A stretch of 36,065 nt of DNA from Planctomycetota bacterium (GTDB lineage: Bacteria > Planctomycetota > Phycisphaerae > Tepidisphaerales > Tepidisphaeraceae): assembly GCA_029777755.1 (NCBI GenBank), contig JAKORQ010000077.1:1-36065 (forward strand), written 5' to 3'. Shown here piece after piece: positions 9,312 through 18,111 of this stretch. Position 1 is the first letter of the stretch, and every line of letters begins with the position of its first letter. Below the pieces are notes generated by a model, which saw nothing but the letters and a program-made list of their open reading frames with translations, was not told the origin of the DNA and made no database searches. A program made the translations under genes and the position numbers.

Positions 9312-10373
9312 ATGACCAAGCGCACCATCGCAACTCTGGCCCTGTGCCTGTCGGCCACCGTATTGGCGGCCGAGCAGGAGATGCCGCTGCCCCCCGGCCA
9401 CCCGGAGATAGCCCATCCGTCTCCATCCAGCATGCCGGAAAGCGCCATCGGCACCCTGCGCATCCACGCGCAGCAGAAGACCGCCGATGGTCCTTCCCTA
9501 CAGGGGCAGAAGGCGATCGTGCACTTCTACCAGGGAGACAAAGTCATCAAGCACGTGGATGCGGTGCTGGATGCCAACGGCGAGGCGACGGTCGGCGACA
9601 TCCCGCTGACACGCAATGCCGTGCAGGCGCTGGTGATGGTCCCCTACGGCAACATCACCTACCAGGCGGTCAGTCACATCATGAACTCGGCCATGACCGA
9701 GGCAAAGGTGGAGGTCCCCGTCTACGAGACCACCAGGGACATCCCCGAGTGGAAGATCGCCATGCGCCACCTGATGATCTCCCACACCTCGGCCGGCGTG
9801 CGGGTTGTGGACATGCTGGCGGTCGACAATCCCTCCGATCGAACCTGGATTGGAACCAACGAACATGAGGAGGGAACCACGCTGATCCTCAAGCTGCCGC
9901 CGGGCGCGGGGAATATCGAGATCGGCGATGGCTTCACCGAGCATAGCCTGCATTTCCACAACGGAACGATTTACAACGTAGCGCCGATGACGCCGGGCAT
10001 GACCCATTACAGCTTCGGCTATACCATCCCGGTAAAAAGCGGGAAAGTGGAGATCCCCATCAATACCCCGGCGCTCACGCAGCAGCTGATCGTCTTCGCA
10101 CCCAACGACGGTAGCGAGATCAAGGCAAACGGGCTGCTGGAGCAGGGCACACGAAAGACAGACGGCGGCGAGATGCGCATGTTCAGCGGTGTGGCGCTGA
10201 TGCCCGGGCAGCCATCCGGGCTTACCATCAGCGGGCTGGCAAACACCCCTGCCGCCGTGGGTGGCGGCTGGAGCACCGCACAGGTCGTGGCCGCCTCGGC
10301 GCTGGGAGTGGTGCTGCTGGGCGGGATCGGCTTCATGCTCCTCAAACCCGTCAAGCCAAAGGCGGAGAATTAA
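9312..10373 (+). CDS. Uncharacterised exported, C-terminally membrane-anchored protein within the ccm operon
   Basis: Signal peptide, 'MPLPPGHPEIAHPSPSSMP', beta-rich middle, C-terminal TM 'VVAASALGVVLLGGIGFMLL' plus KPVKPKAEN tail; sits between ccmF and ccmA. Confidence 0.8.
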   Translation: MTKRTIATLALCLSATVLAAEQEMPLPPGHPEIAHPSPSSMPESAIGTLRIHAQQKTADGPSLQGQKAIVHFYQGDKVIKHVDAVLDANGEATVGDIPLTRNAVQALVMVPYGNITYQAVSHIMNSAMTEAKVEVPVYETTRDIPEWKIAMRHLMISHTSAGVRVVDMLAVDNPSDRTWIGTNEHEEGTTLILKLPPGAGNIEIGDGFTEHSLHFHNGTIYNVAPMTPGMTHYSFGYTIPVKSGKVEIPINTPALTQQLIVFAPNDGSEIKANGLLEQGTRKTDGGEMRMFSGVALMPGQPSGLTISGLANTPAAVGGGWSTAQVVAASALGVVLLGGIGFMLLKPVKPKAEN

Positions 10374-10393
10374 CCACTGGTATGATCTGATAG

Positions 10394-11131
10394 ATGCGAT
10401 CCATAGAGAGGTCAACTTCGGCTCAGGCAGCAGCGGCCGAGTTGGCCGTTCACGCCCGGAACCTGCGCAAGGTCATCGACGACCGTGTTATCCTCGATGA
10501 CCTGGGCTTTGCCATCCCCCGCGGCCGGTATATCGCCCTGCTGGGAGCCAACGGCGCCGGCAAGAGCACGTTGATGCGCATCCTCTCGATGCTCACGCCT
10601 CCCAGCGGCGGGGAGCTTTCCTTGTTCGGCCAACCGCTCAGGAGCACCAGCGCGGGCATGCGCCGGCGCATCGGGCTGATAAGCCACCAGGCGATGCTCT
10701 ATCGCGATCTCTCGCCGCGCGAGAACCTTCGCCTGTTCGGCAAGCTGTACGGCATGCGCAATGCCGACCAGCGGGCCACGCAACTGCTACAGCTGGTGAA
10801 CCTAGCTGACCGTGCCGACGACCCCGTGAAGAACTTCAGCCGCGGCATGACGCAGCGCACCGCCATCGCGCGGGCGCTGATGCATGATCCTGACCTGATC
10901 CTGGCGGATGAGCCGTTCGCCGGACTGGATGCGCCATCGACGCATACCGTCGAGCTGCTGCTGGATGCCCTTAACAAGTCCGGGCGCACCATCCTGCTGG
11001 CCAATCACGATATTGAGCAGTCGCTGCGCCTTGCGCAGCAGGTGCTGGTTCTCAGGCGCGGGAAGCTGGTGCTGGATTGCCCCTCTTCGCAGGTCAGCGC
11101 CGCGGAAGTGCTCAAGGAGATCGGAGGATGA
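10394..11131 (+). CDS. ccmA: Heme ABC exporter ATP-binding protein CcmA
   Basis: Walker A 'GANGAGKST', signature 'NFSRGMTQR', Walker B 'DLILADEPFAGLD'; position in ccm operon. Confidence 0.93.
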   Translation: MRSIERSTSAQAAAAELAVHARNLRKVIDDRVILDDLGFAIPRGRYIALLGANGAGKSTLMRILSMLTPPSGGELSLFGQPLRSTSAGMRRRIGLISHQAMLYRDLSPRENLRLFGKLYGMRNADQRATQLLQLVNLADRADDPVKNFSRGMTQRTAIARALMHDPDLILADEPFAGLDAPSTHTVELLLDALNKSGRTILLANHDIEQSLRLAQQVLVLRRGKLVLDCPSSQVSAAEVLKEIGG

Positions 11132-11132
11132 G

Positions 11133-11807
11133 ATGCGCACCACGCTTTCCCAGATTCTTTTGCTTGTCGGCAAGGATCTGCGCATCGAGGCGCGCAGTCG
11201 GCAAACGCTCGGCCTGGTGATCACCCTCGGGCTGCTGATCGTGGTGGTGCTGGGGCTGGGGCTTGGCGCGGAGGCGGCGAAGGGCTACTCGGCGATGGCT
11301 GTCCTATGGGTGGCATACCTTTTCTCAGGTGTTCTCTGTTTTGAGAAAACCATGGCGGTGGAGCGGCATGAAGGAGCGATGGCCGGGCTGCTGCTGGCGC
11401 CTGTGGATCGTGGCGTCATCTACCTTTCCAAGCTGATAGCCAACCTGCTGATGATGCTGGCGGTGGCGCTGGTGGTGACGCCGGCCGGCGTACTGTTTTT
11501 CTCGTTCGATCTGTCAGCGGCGCCACTGTCATTTGCCCTGATCATGGGGCTGGGAATGCTGGGGGTGGCGGCCGTGGGAACGCTGTTTGCTGCAGTCGTA
11601 TCCTCGACGCGGCTCGCAGGCGGGCTGCTGGCTATGGTGGTGTTCCCGGTGGTGCTGCCGGTGGTGATTGCCTCAACGCAACTGATGCTGGGCATCTTCC
11701 GCGACGGCAAGGAACTGGGCGGAACCGGCCTGGCGGTGCTGATCGCGTTCGACGTGATCTTCGTGACGGTGAGCTGGTTGGTATTCGAGTGGATCCTGGA
11801 GCCGTAA
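11133..11807 (+). CDS. ccmB: Heme exporter subunit CcmB
   Basis: MRTTLSQILLLVGKDLRIEARSRQTLG; six-TM-like protein with 'FEKTMAVERHEGAMAGLLLAPVDR'; start trimmed to the ATG at 11133. Confidence 0.93.
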   Translation: MRTTLSQILLLVGKDLRIEARSRQTLGLVITLGLLIVVVLGLGLGAEAAKGYSAMAVLWVAYLFSGVLCFEKTMAVERHEGAMAGLLLAPVDRGVIYLSKLIANLLMMLAVALVVTPAGVLFFSFDLSAAPLSFALIMGLGMLGVAAVGTLFAAVVSSTRLAGGLLAMVVFPVVLPVVIASTQLMLGIFRDGKELGGTGLAVLIAFDVIFVTVSWLVFEWILEP

Positions 11808-11812
11808 GGGAC

Positions 11813-12565
11813 ATGAACTCAAAGACAAAAACTCTGATCGCGGCCGGCACAGTGCTGACGCTTGCCCTCTTTGGCGCGGCGCTGGCCATGCTCGTCTACT
11901 ACACCCCCACCGAGAAAAGCATGGGGCAGATCCAGAAGGTTTTCTACATCCACCTTCCGGTTGCCATCAACACGTTTCTGGCCTGCCTGGTGTCGTTCAT
12001 CGCGTCGGTGGGATACCTGTGGACACGGCGGATGAGCTGGGACGACCTGGCCGCGTCATCCGCCAAGGTCGCGGTCGTGCTTTGCAGCATCGTGCTGCTC
12101 ACCGGCATGATCTGGGGCAAGGCGGCGTGGGGACAGTGGTGGACCTGGAGCCCGCGACTGACCTTCAGCCTGATGCTGTGGCTGCTGTACGTGGTCTACC
12201 TGATCATCCGCAATTCGATCGACTCCGCGCCCCGACGGGCGCTCATCAGCGCGGTCTACTCGGTCATCGCCTTCCTCGACGTGCCGCTGGTGTACCTGTC
12301 GGCGCGCCTGATGCAGGACATTCACCCGCAGAGCATCGAGCTTGAACCGGCAATGAAACTCACGCTGCTGGTCTGGTTCATCCCGGTGACACTCGCCAAC
12401 GCGGGGATGATTACTCTTCGCTACATGCTGGCGCGAGCCCAGGCGGAAACGGCCGGGCAGTCGCCGACGGACCAGCAGCAGCCGGCCATCGAGCCAGGGT
12501 CCGCCCAGTGGCATGCCCTGCTCAATGGAAACGGCAGTACAAGTGACAGGGAGGTAAACAAGTGA
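11813..12565 (+). CDS. ccmC: Heme transporter subunit CcmC
   Basis: Trp-rich 'WGKAAWGQWWTWSPRLTFSLMLWLLYVVYL' motif; start trimmed to the ATG at 11813. Confidence 0.93.
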   Translation: MNSKTKTLIAAGTVLTLALFGAALAMLVYYTPTEKSMGQIQKVFYIHLPVAINTFLACLVSFIASVGYLWTRRMSWDDLAASSAKVAVVLCSIVLLTGMIWGKAAWGQWWTWSPRLTFSLMLWLLYVVYLIIRNSIDSAPRRALISAVYSVIAFLDVPLVYLSARLMQDIHPQSIELEPAMKLTLLVWFIPVTLANAGMITLRYMLARAQAETAGQSPTDQQQPAIEPGSAQWHALLNGNGSTSDREVNK

Positions 12566-12699
12566 ACTTCACGCAGTACCTGATCGCGGCATACGTCATC
12601 GGTATCGGGATGATCATGCTGTACGCCTTCTACACGATGGTGCGCCTGTTTGCCGCCAGCCAGCGCTGCCCGGTGAAGTCCCGCCGGGAGAGGAAATAG
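12562..12699 (+). CDS. ccmD: CcmD-like small membrane protein
   Basis: GTG start overlapping the ccmC stop: VNFTQYLIAAYVIGIGMIMLYAFYTMVRLFAASQRCPVKSRRERK (45 aa, one TM). Too short for the ORF track. Confidence 0.75.
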   Translation: MNFTQYLIAAYVIGIGMIMLYAFYTMVRLFAASQRCPVKSRRERK

Positions 12700-12754
12700 A
12701 TTTTTCCGCGCCCACCCGACAGGGCATAATCGGGTATATGGTATCTAGAAGACC

Positions 12755-13279
12755 ATGGCGCAGATGACACGTACGCGCGAGCTTCACTTCGAGAAACTCG
12801 CTGACATACAGATGGAGCTGGATCGCATCGAGCAGGCGCACGCCGCCGGGCGGCTGGTGACCACGGGGAACTGGTCGGCCGGCAAGATCCTCGGCCATCT
12901 CGCATGGTGGGTCGAGCGCGCCTATCACGGCTATCCCTTCGAGGTTCCCTGGCTGGTACGGAAGATCCTGCGTTTGCGCAAGAACAAGATGCTGTTCGGC
13001 AGGATGAGGCCCGGGTTTCGCCTGCCTCGGGCGCCCGGGGGGACCTACGGCACCGAGGAGATGACATTCGAGGCGGGATTGCAGCGATACCGCGAGGCAC
13101 TGGAGCGGTTGCGGGTGCAGCCGCCGGTGCTCGCCAATCCCGCGCTGGGCGACCTGAACCATCACGAGTGGATCGCGCTGGCCTGCCGGCATGCCGAGCT
13201 GCACCTGGGGTTCCTCGATCTTCAGGCAGCGTCGGCCGCCCCACAGGACCAAAACGAAGCAAGGCCGACCAGCGTGTAG
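12755..13279 (+). CDS. DUF1569 / DinB-like protein
   Basis: 'NWSAGKILGHLAWWVERAYHG...HAELHLGFLDL' layout. Confidence 0.75.
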   Translation: MAQMTRTRELHFEKLADIQMELDRIEQAHAAGRLVTTGNWSAGKILGHLAWWVERAYHGYPFEVPWLVRKILRLRKNKMLFGRMRPGFRLPRAPGGTYGTEEMTFEAGLQRYREALERLRVQPPVLANPALGDLNHHEWIALACRHAELHLGFLDLQAASAAPQDQNEARPTSV

Positions 13280-13289
13280 CTGGCCGGCC
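13263..13289. terminator. Inverted repeat spanning the stop codon between convergent genes
   Basis: GGCCGACCAGC-gtgta-GCTGGCCGGCC, 11-bp arms with one mismatch; no clear T-tract. Confidence 0.45.
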
Positions 13290-13317
13290 CTGGGAGCAGA
13301 GGGAAGCATCAAATCGA

Positions 13318-14193
13318 TCAGCGCTTGGTGGGATCTCCCAGCCCGTTCCAATAGCCGTTGTCGACGTTGCCGTCGCCATCCATGTCATCCAGCTGCTTGG
13401 GGTGCAGCGACTCAACATGCCCGTCGCAGAACAGGACGTTCACCTTGCCCTTGTTGCGCGGCGCGGGGGTGGCACGCATGGGTGAGTCCGGCGGATCGGT
13501 GATGTTGCCGCCACGGTAGCCGAAGTTGCCGTTGGCATAGGGATCGGCGGAGCTGCGGCGGCTACCCTTCGAGCCCAGTTCAACTGACTGCAGCGGCGGA
13601 TCGATCGCATACACGCCCTCGCCGGCATCCCAGCCATCGCGGCAGCCCTGGGTGTCGGCGATCGCCACCGTCAGGCTGGGATTGCGAATGTGCGATTCCT
13701 TGGCATAGAACTTGGAGATGCCGCCCGGATCGCGCCCGTTGCCCAGGTACTGGTAGTTGTAGCCGTAGCCGCCGTAATACTTGGTATCCGGCAGGATCCC
13801 GGGATTGGAGTTGGGATCGCAGGTGTGGGCGAAGGGCTTCTGCATGCGCTGGCGGTCGGTGTCATCGAGGTGGGGGCTCATGTAGACCTCGGTGTTCTGC
13901 ATGTAGGGGTAGATCAGGTCCGCCCAGCGAATCTTCGGTGTGTTGGTGGTTGAGATGGAGTGAACCGGGTAAGTGCCGCGATTGTCATTGCGATACATGA
14001 GCAGGCCGATGCCAAGCTGGCGCAGGTTGCTCAGGCTGGCGGTGGTGACGGCAGCCGCCCGCGCCGAGGCAAGGCTCGGCAGCAGGATGCCTATCAACAG
14101 CGCAATGATACCGATAACTACTAACAGCTCGACAAGGGTAAATCCCCGCGAGCCTGCTTGCCGGCTGTCGCCGACAACTGATCCCTGACGCAT
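13318..14193 (-). CDS. Prepilin-type N-terminal cleavage/methylation protein (DUF1559-like)
   Basis: '[33 protein letters not shown]' and C-terminal '[13 protein letters not shown]'. Start trimmed to the Met at 14193. Confidence 0.88.
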   Translation of the reverse strand: MRQGSVVGDSRQAGSRGFTLVELLVVIGIIALLIGILLPSLASARAAAVTTASLSNLRQLGIGLLMYRNDNRGTYPVHSISTTNTPKIRWADLIYPYMQNTEVYMSPHLDDTDRQRMQKPFAHTCDPNSNPGILPDTKYYGGYGYNYQYLGNGRDPGGISKFYAKESHIRNPSLTVAIADTQGCRDGWDAGEGVYAIDPPLQSVELGSKGSRRSSADPYANGNFGYRGGNITDPPDSPMRATPAPRNKGKVNVLFCDGHVESLHPKQLDDMDGDGNVDNGYWNGLGDPTKR

Positions 14194-14298
14194 TACTGAT
14201 CCTCTTTCCGCCCGTGGGTTTTGTTTCAAGGGCCGCAACGCGATGCACGGGCTGCACATCGCGTGCGGGTTTCGTTTTCTCGCTTGGGTAAGGACGTC

Positions 14299-14847
14299 CT
14301 AGCAGCAGTCGGGCTTGCGAGCCCTGGAGCACGGTTCGCATTCCGGCCCGCCGGGCGTTTTCGTCCGGGAGCAGCGGAAGCCGATGGAAGGATCCCACTG
14401 CCCGATCCCGGCCGGGCAGCGCCGTACGAACTCGATGAACGCCGCCAGGCGCTCCATCACCACCGGCGGGAGAGCGTGCTCCATCCGGCAGGCGGCGGCG
14501 TTGGCCTCCTCCTCCTCGATCTGGAGAACGTCGCTGAAGAAATCGCGGAGGGTGACGTGGCGACGGGCCACATCCTCGGCCGCCCGCAGACCAGCGGGGG
14601 TCAGCGTGACGTATTCATACGGCGAATAATTGATCAGGCCTCGCTTGGCGAGATTCTGCAGCGCCGAGGTAACCGAGGAACGGTTCACCTGAAGCTGATC
14701 CCCAATCTCCTTGGCCCTGGCGACTTCCCGCCGCCGGGTAAGCATCAGGATCGTCTCCAGATAGTCCTCCAGGCTGGAGGAAATCTCCTGGCCATCAATG
14801 ACGTTGCCAACCTGGGCAACCGGCACGACCTCTTTTGACTTCGCCAT
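14299..14847 (-). CDS. DtxR/MntR-family metal-dependent transcriptional regulator
   Basis: 'SLEDYLETILMLTRRREVARAKEIGDQLQVNRSSVTSALQNLAKRGLINYSPYEYVTLTPAG' wHTH plus dimerisation helices; Cys-rich C-terminus. Alternative upstream start at 14871. Confidence 0.88.
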   Translation of the reverse strand: MAKSKEVVPVAQVGNVIDGQEISSSLEDYLETILMLTRRREVARAKEIGDQLQVNRSSVTSALQNLAKRGLINYSPYEYVTLTPAGLRAAEDVARRHVTLRDFFSDVLQIEEEEANAAACRMEHALPPVVMERLAAFIEFVRRCPAGIGQWDPSIGFRCSRTKTPGGPECEPCSRARKPDCC

Positions 14848-14951
14848 GGCGCAAAATGTACGGCGCGTCAAACATTTTTCAAGTACCCATCGGCGAGAAA
14901 ATGAAAATTGCTCAGCTCGGAGGAGGAGGCGGCGACGTGGGAGCGCCTATC

Positions 14952-14990
14952 GACACAAAGACACGAAGGCGCCAAGGCATCAAGAAAGAG
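14952..14990 (+). repeat. 8-bp-period degenerate tract (CACGAAGR-like)
   Basis: cacaaaga/cacgaagg/cgccaagg/catcaaga. Confidence 0.7.
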
Positions 14991-15039
14991 GGATTGAGCG
15001 ACGAAGCGACGGAGGGAAAAGCACAGCAATCCCGCCCAA

Positions 15040-15103
15040 AGTGGAGCGGGTGGTCCTCCACCCGCGGGAGGTAAGGTGATCCACGATGGAAATTCGCCTG
15101 TGG
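15040..15103 (+). repeat. Hairpin repeat unit H1
   Basis: AGTGGAGC-GGGTGG-TCCT-CCACCC-GCGGGAGGTAAGGTGATCCACGATGGAAATTCGCCTGTGG. Confidence 0.75.
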
Positions 15104-15243
15104 AGGTAAGGAAATCACAACGCGCGTCTTCCTTCGTCGCTGCGAAGCTACTGTTGACCTCTCGATACGGGGCACCGTGTTCCAATTTTGGCGTCCGCCG
15201 ATTCGACATCCCGCGACTTGAGGACAAGCCGCCCTCTTGAGAA

Positions 15244-15304
15244 GTTGAGCTGTTCCGCCGGAACTGCGGGAGGTAAGGCGCTCTTCGACGTAGATACGCC
15301 ATTG
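15244..15304 (+). repeat. Hairpin repeat unit H2
   Basis: GTTGAGC-TGTTCC-GCC-GGAACT-GCGGGAGGTAAGGCGCTCTTCGACGTAGATACGCCATTG; same flanks as H1 with a different stem. Confidence 0.72.
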
Positions 15305-15306
15305 GT

Positions 15307-15366
15307 GACGGGAGATCGAAAGAGCTTCCTTCTTCACCACGAAGAAGCGAAGCGACGAAGCCGAAC
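15307..15366 (+). repeat. 8-bp-period tract with leader block (copy 1)
   Basis: gacgggagatcgaaagagcttccttcttcaccacgaagaagcgaagcgacgaag; matches 26212..26268. Confidence 0.72.
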
Positions 15367-15562
15367 TACGCTACGTCAACCATGTCATAGCACTTCGTCA
15401 GCTTCAGTTTCGGCATTTCGTCGTTGCGCCGTGGTAACGCGGGATCGGAGTATGTACCAACGTTCGGCACACGCCGCGTCACGGGGACGAATCGTCGCGT
15501 CGTGGTGGATCTGGTCCGCGTGAGCCTGCGACGGCCGACCCAGAGCTTTGTTTGGGAGGCCC

Positions 15563-15597
15563 AAAAACAACCCCGGCCAGCGTCGCCGCCGGCCGGG
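15563..15597 (-). terminator. Rho-independent terminator for the 15624..17087 gene
   Basis: On minus strand: CCCGGCC-ggcggcgacgct-GGCCGGG followed by GTTGTTTTT. Confidence 0.75.
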
Positions 15598-15623
15598 TTT
15601 AGGTTCATCACTTTGCTGCCAGT

Positions 15624-17087
15624 TTACCGCCGCACTGCCTCGGCCTGGCCGGTGAAGTGCAGGAAGCGGTTCTGGTTCAGGATCGGGATGTGCAGTTCGC
15701 GGGCCTCCTGGATGATGTTCTGGTAGGCCTCGAGTTCTGCACGGGCATCCTCCTGGCGCTTGATGTTCACCGGGTCGGTCAGTTCCTCATCGGTGAAGGA
15801 GGGGATAACCGGCTCCACGCCGATCACCAGGAAGTCGGTGTTCACGCCCATCTCATCGGTGACGTTGCCGCCCCACTGCGTGATGATGCGGCGGACGATC
15901 TGGGCGTCGCCCTCGGTGGCGATGCCGTTGCGGTCAAGGTCAAATCGGCCGAACACCAGGAAGTTGTACTTGATGTTGGGGTCGAAGACGATGTTCAGGA
16001 TCGGGTCGCCTTCCATGATCTGCATGCCGGCCTCGCGACGGATGACGCGGCACTCGCTGGCATTGTCCAGCACGCGCATCACCTCGATGGTGGCCTTGCC
16101 GGCGGGCTGCTCTTCCTCAAGCGGATCGCCGATCTTCGGGATGCCGCGGCTCTTGTCGTAAACCTCGAAGGTCAGGCCGGGGATGACCTGCTTGCCGCGG
16201 CCAAGGTTGATGTAAACGATGTCCGGGCCGGAAAGCCCGCTGATCACGCCATCATTGTGGCGAACCACCGGATCAGTCACGCCAACGCGAATGCGATCAA
16301 AGCGGGCCTGCGTGTTGCGGATGCGCTCCTCGAGGCGGCGAACCTCGTTGGCGCGGGCGGCCAGCTCAGCATCCTTCTGGGCCAGGATCTCTTCCAGCTT
16401 GCGGCGCTCTTCCTGGCGAGCCTTCTCGATCTCGGCGACGGTCGACTGCTGGCGATTGCGATCCTGGGTGGCAGCGGCGATGGCCTTGTTGGCCTCCTCG
16501 CGGATCGCCTGGATCTGCCTGTCGCGCTCGGCCAGGCCGGCGTCACGCTGGGCGATGGCGTCCAGCGCCTGCTTCTTGGCATCCTCCAGCATCGTGTCGC
16601 GCTGGGCGATGGTGCCCGCCTGGGCACGCACCTTGTCGGCCAGCACGTTGATGGCGCCGATCATGTCGTCGTTGGTGGAGGGAAGGGTCAGGTTCGCGAT
16701 CTCCACCGTCTCGGCGGCAGCGCTGAGCGCCGTGCCGGCCGACTTGATGGCGGCGGAGGCTGTGTTGTCGCCGCCGGCTTCACGGCCGGTGACAACCTTC
16801 ACAAGCTGGTTGCGCTGGCCGACGAGAACATCCCAAAGCTTGGTCTGGGGGGTGAAGCCGCTGGCGGGATCGGAGCGAACCGTCTTGAGCTCTTCGACGT
16901 CGGGGCCCAGCAAGGCCGCGTCAGAAATGACATCGCCGTAGCGTTTACGCAGATCGGCGAGCTGCTCATCAACCTTCCGCTTTTCCGCCCCGTACCAGAA
17001 GGCAAAGATAATCGCGACGACGCTGACAATGGCGAGGATTACTACCGACGTAATCAGGCCGGCACGCGAACCTTGGTTGGCAGCCAT
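15624..17087 (-). CDS. Membrane-anchored coiled-coil protein with BRCT-like C-terminal region
   Basis: N-terminal TM 'GLITSVVILAIVSVVAIIFAFWYG', long Ala/Glu/Arg coiled coil, C-terminal 'YNFLVFGRFDLDRNG...VRRIITQWGGNVTDEMGVNTDFLVIG...YQNIIQEARELHIPILNQNRFLHFTGQ'. Start trimmed to the Met at 17087. Confidence 0.75.
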   Translation of the reverse strand: MAANQGSRAGLITSVVILAIVSVVAIIFAFWYGAEKRKVDEQLADLRKRYGDVISDAALLGPDVEELKTVRSDPASGFTPQTKLWDVLVGQRNQLVKVVTGREAGGDNTASAAIKSAGTALSAAAETVEIANLTLPSTNDDMIGAINVLADKVRAQAGTIAQRDTMLEDAKKQALDAIAQRDAGLAERDRQIQAIREEANKAIAAATQDRNRQQSTVAEIEKARQEERRKLEEILAQKDAELAARANEVRRLEERIRNTQARFDRIRVGVTDPVVRHNDGVISGLSGPDIVYINLGRGKQVIPGLTFEVYDKSRGIPKIGDPLEEEQPAGKATIEVMRVLDNASECRVIRREAGMQIMEGDPILNIVFDPNIKYNFLVFGRFDLDRNGIATEGDAQIVRRIITQWGGNVTDEMGVNTDFLVIGVEPVIPSFTDEELTDPVNIKRQEDARAELEAYQNIIQEARELHIPILNQNRFLHFTGQAEAVRR

Positions 17088-17328
17088 GAAACTCTCCGTG
17101 TATGCCCAAGCCCGTGAAATCTGAACACTGCAGGTGCCCTGCAGCGCTGCTACGGGCGCTACCCTGCAAATAGGCATATTAAACGGCAACCTCATCAGCC
17201 GGTCAAGGAATCTTACCTCATTTGTTTATCTGTATTTACACTCCCACCGGACGCATATCTCTGATATAGTCAACGTTGCAGTTCTCAAACTCAGTCTCTT
17301 GCCCTGGGGCAGATGCGAGGTACCGATC

Positions 17329-17799
17329 ATGTCTGATACCGACCGCATTGGTGACAGTGCAGGCGAGCACAGAACCGCCTTGAGTAGCGATTCCAGTGCA
17401 ATGGGCACGACCGTGAACAAGGTCTGCTGCATGTGTGGAGTCGACCTTCATGGCCGAACCCGCTACAAGGATTCATCCGGCCGATACTGGTGCCCTACCT
17501 GCAATGAAAAAGACCGGCTCGCGAAGGAGCCGGCAACGTGTCCTGACTGCAACCAATCCATGACCAGGGCCGACCTGGTTGACTTCAAGGGAACGGCTGT
17601 CTGCCAGTCCTGCTGGGAGAAACGCCGGGCGGCCGCCAAGCGCGAAGAAGCCCGCCTGCGCGCCCTGGAGGAAGCGATCAGGGAAGAAGAGGAACGCAAA
17701 CGCCGACTGAAGATCTACCTGAGCGTGGGGCTGATCATGGTGGCGCTATGGGCGATCGCATACGCAATCTACTGGTTCATCGCACGCAGCGCCTCATAG
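17329..17799 (+). CDS. Tandem zinc-ribbon, C-terminally tail-anchored protein
   Basis: CCMC, CPTC, CPDC and CQSC motifs, charged helix, C-terminal TM 'IYLSVGLIMVALWAIAYAIYWFIARSAS'. Confidence 0.72.
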   Translation: MSDTDRIGDSAGEHRTALSSDSSAMGTTVNKVCCMCGVDLHGRTRYKDSSGRYWCPTCNEKDRLAKEPATCPDCNQSMTRADLVDFKGTAVCQSCWEKRRAAAKREEARLRALEEAIREEEERKRRLKIYLSVGLIMVALWAIAYAIYWFIARSAS

Positions 17800-18111
17800 G
17801 CAAACGATCCACAGATGCACCTCGATTATCGCGGATCTCCGGGTGAAGTGGCTGGGCTGACGGGTAAATGGTATTTCGGTCAATAGCTGCCGGCTCGCCG
17901 GGCTCCTATCCTTTTTGCACTATGGGCGCAGTTTCTTCTGGGCTTTACGGAAAGCTATGGGCTGGGGTCTGGGAGCTTCCCGGCCGACTCGGTACTCGAT
18001 CGGGGCGACATCCAAAACGCCGCGATCATGTCGCGGAAGCGATTCCACATATTCTGCATATGGCAATCGGCGGCCAGATAGCGTTCCGCTCCACGCGGAA
18101 AGGAGCGAGCC

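Noticed and set aside
14880-15611. Overlapping 60-144 aa ORFs in the repeat-rich gap
   Set aside because: They translate the repeat tracts and hairpins in several frames; no coding character.
15657-17117. 486-aa plus-strand ORF
   Set aside because: Antisense to the coiled-coil protein gene, whose TM/coiled-coil/terminator structure is convincing.
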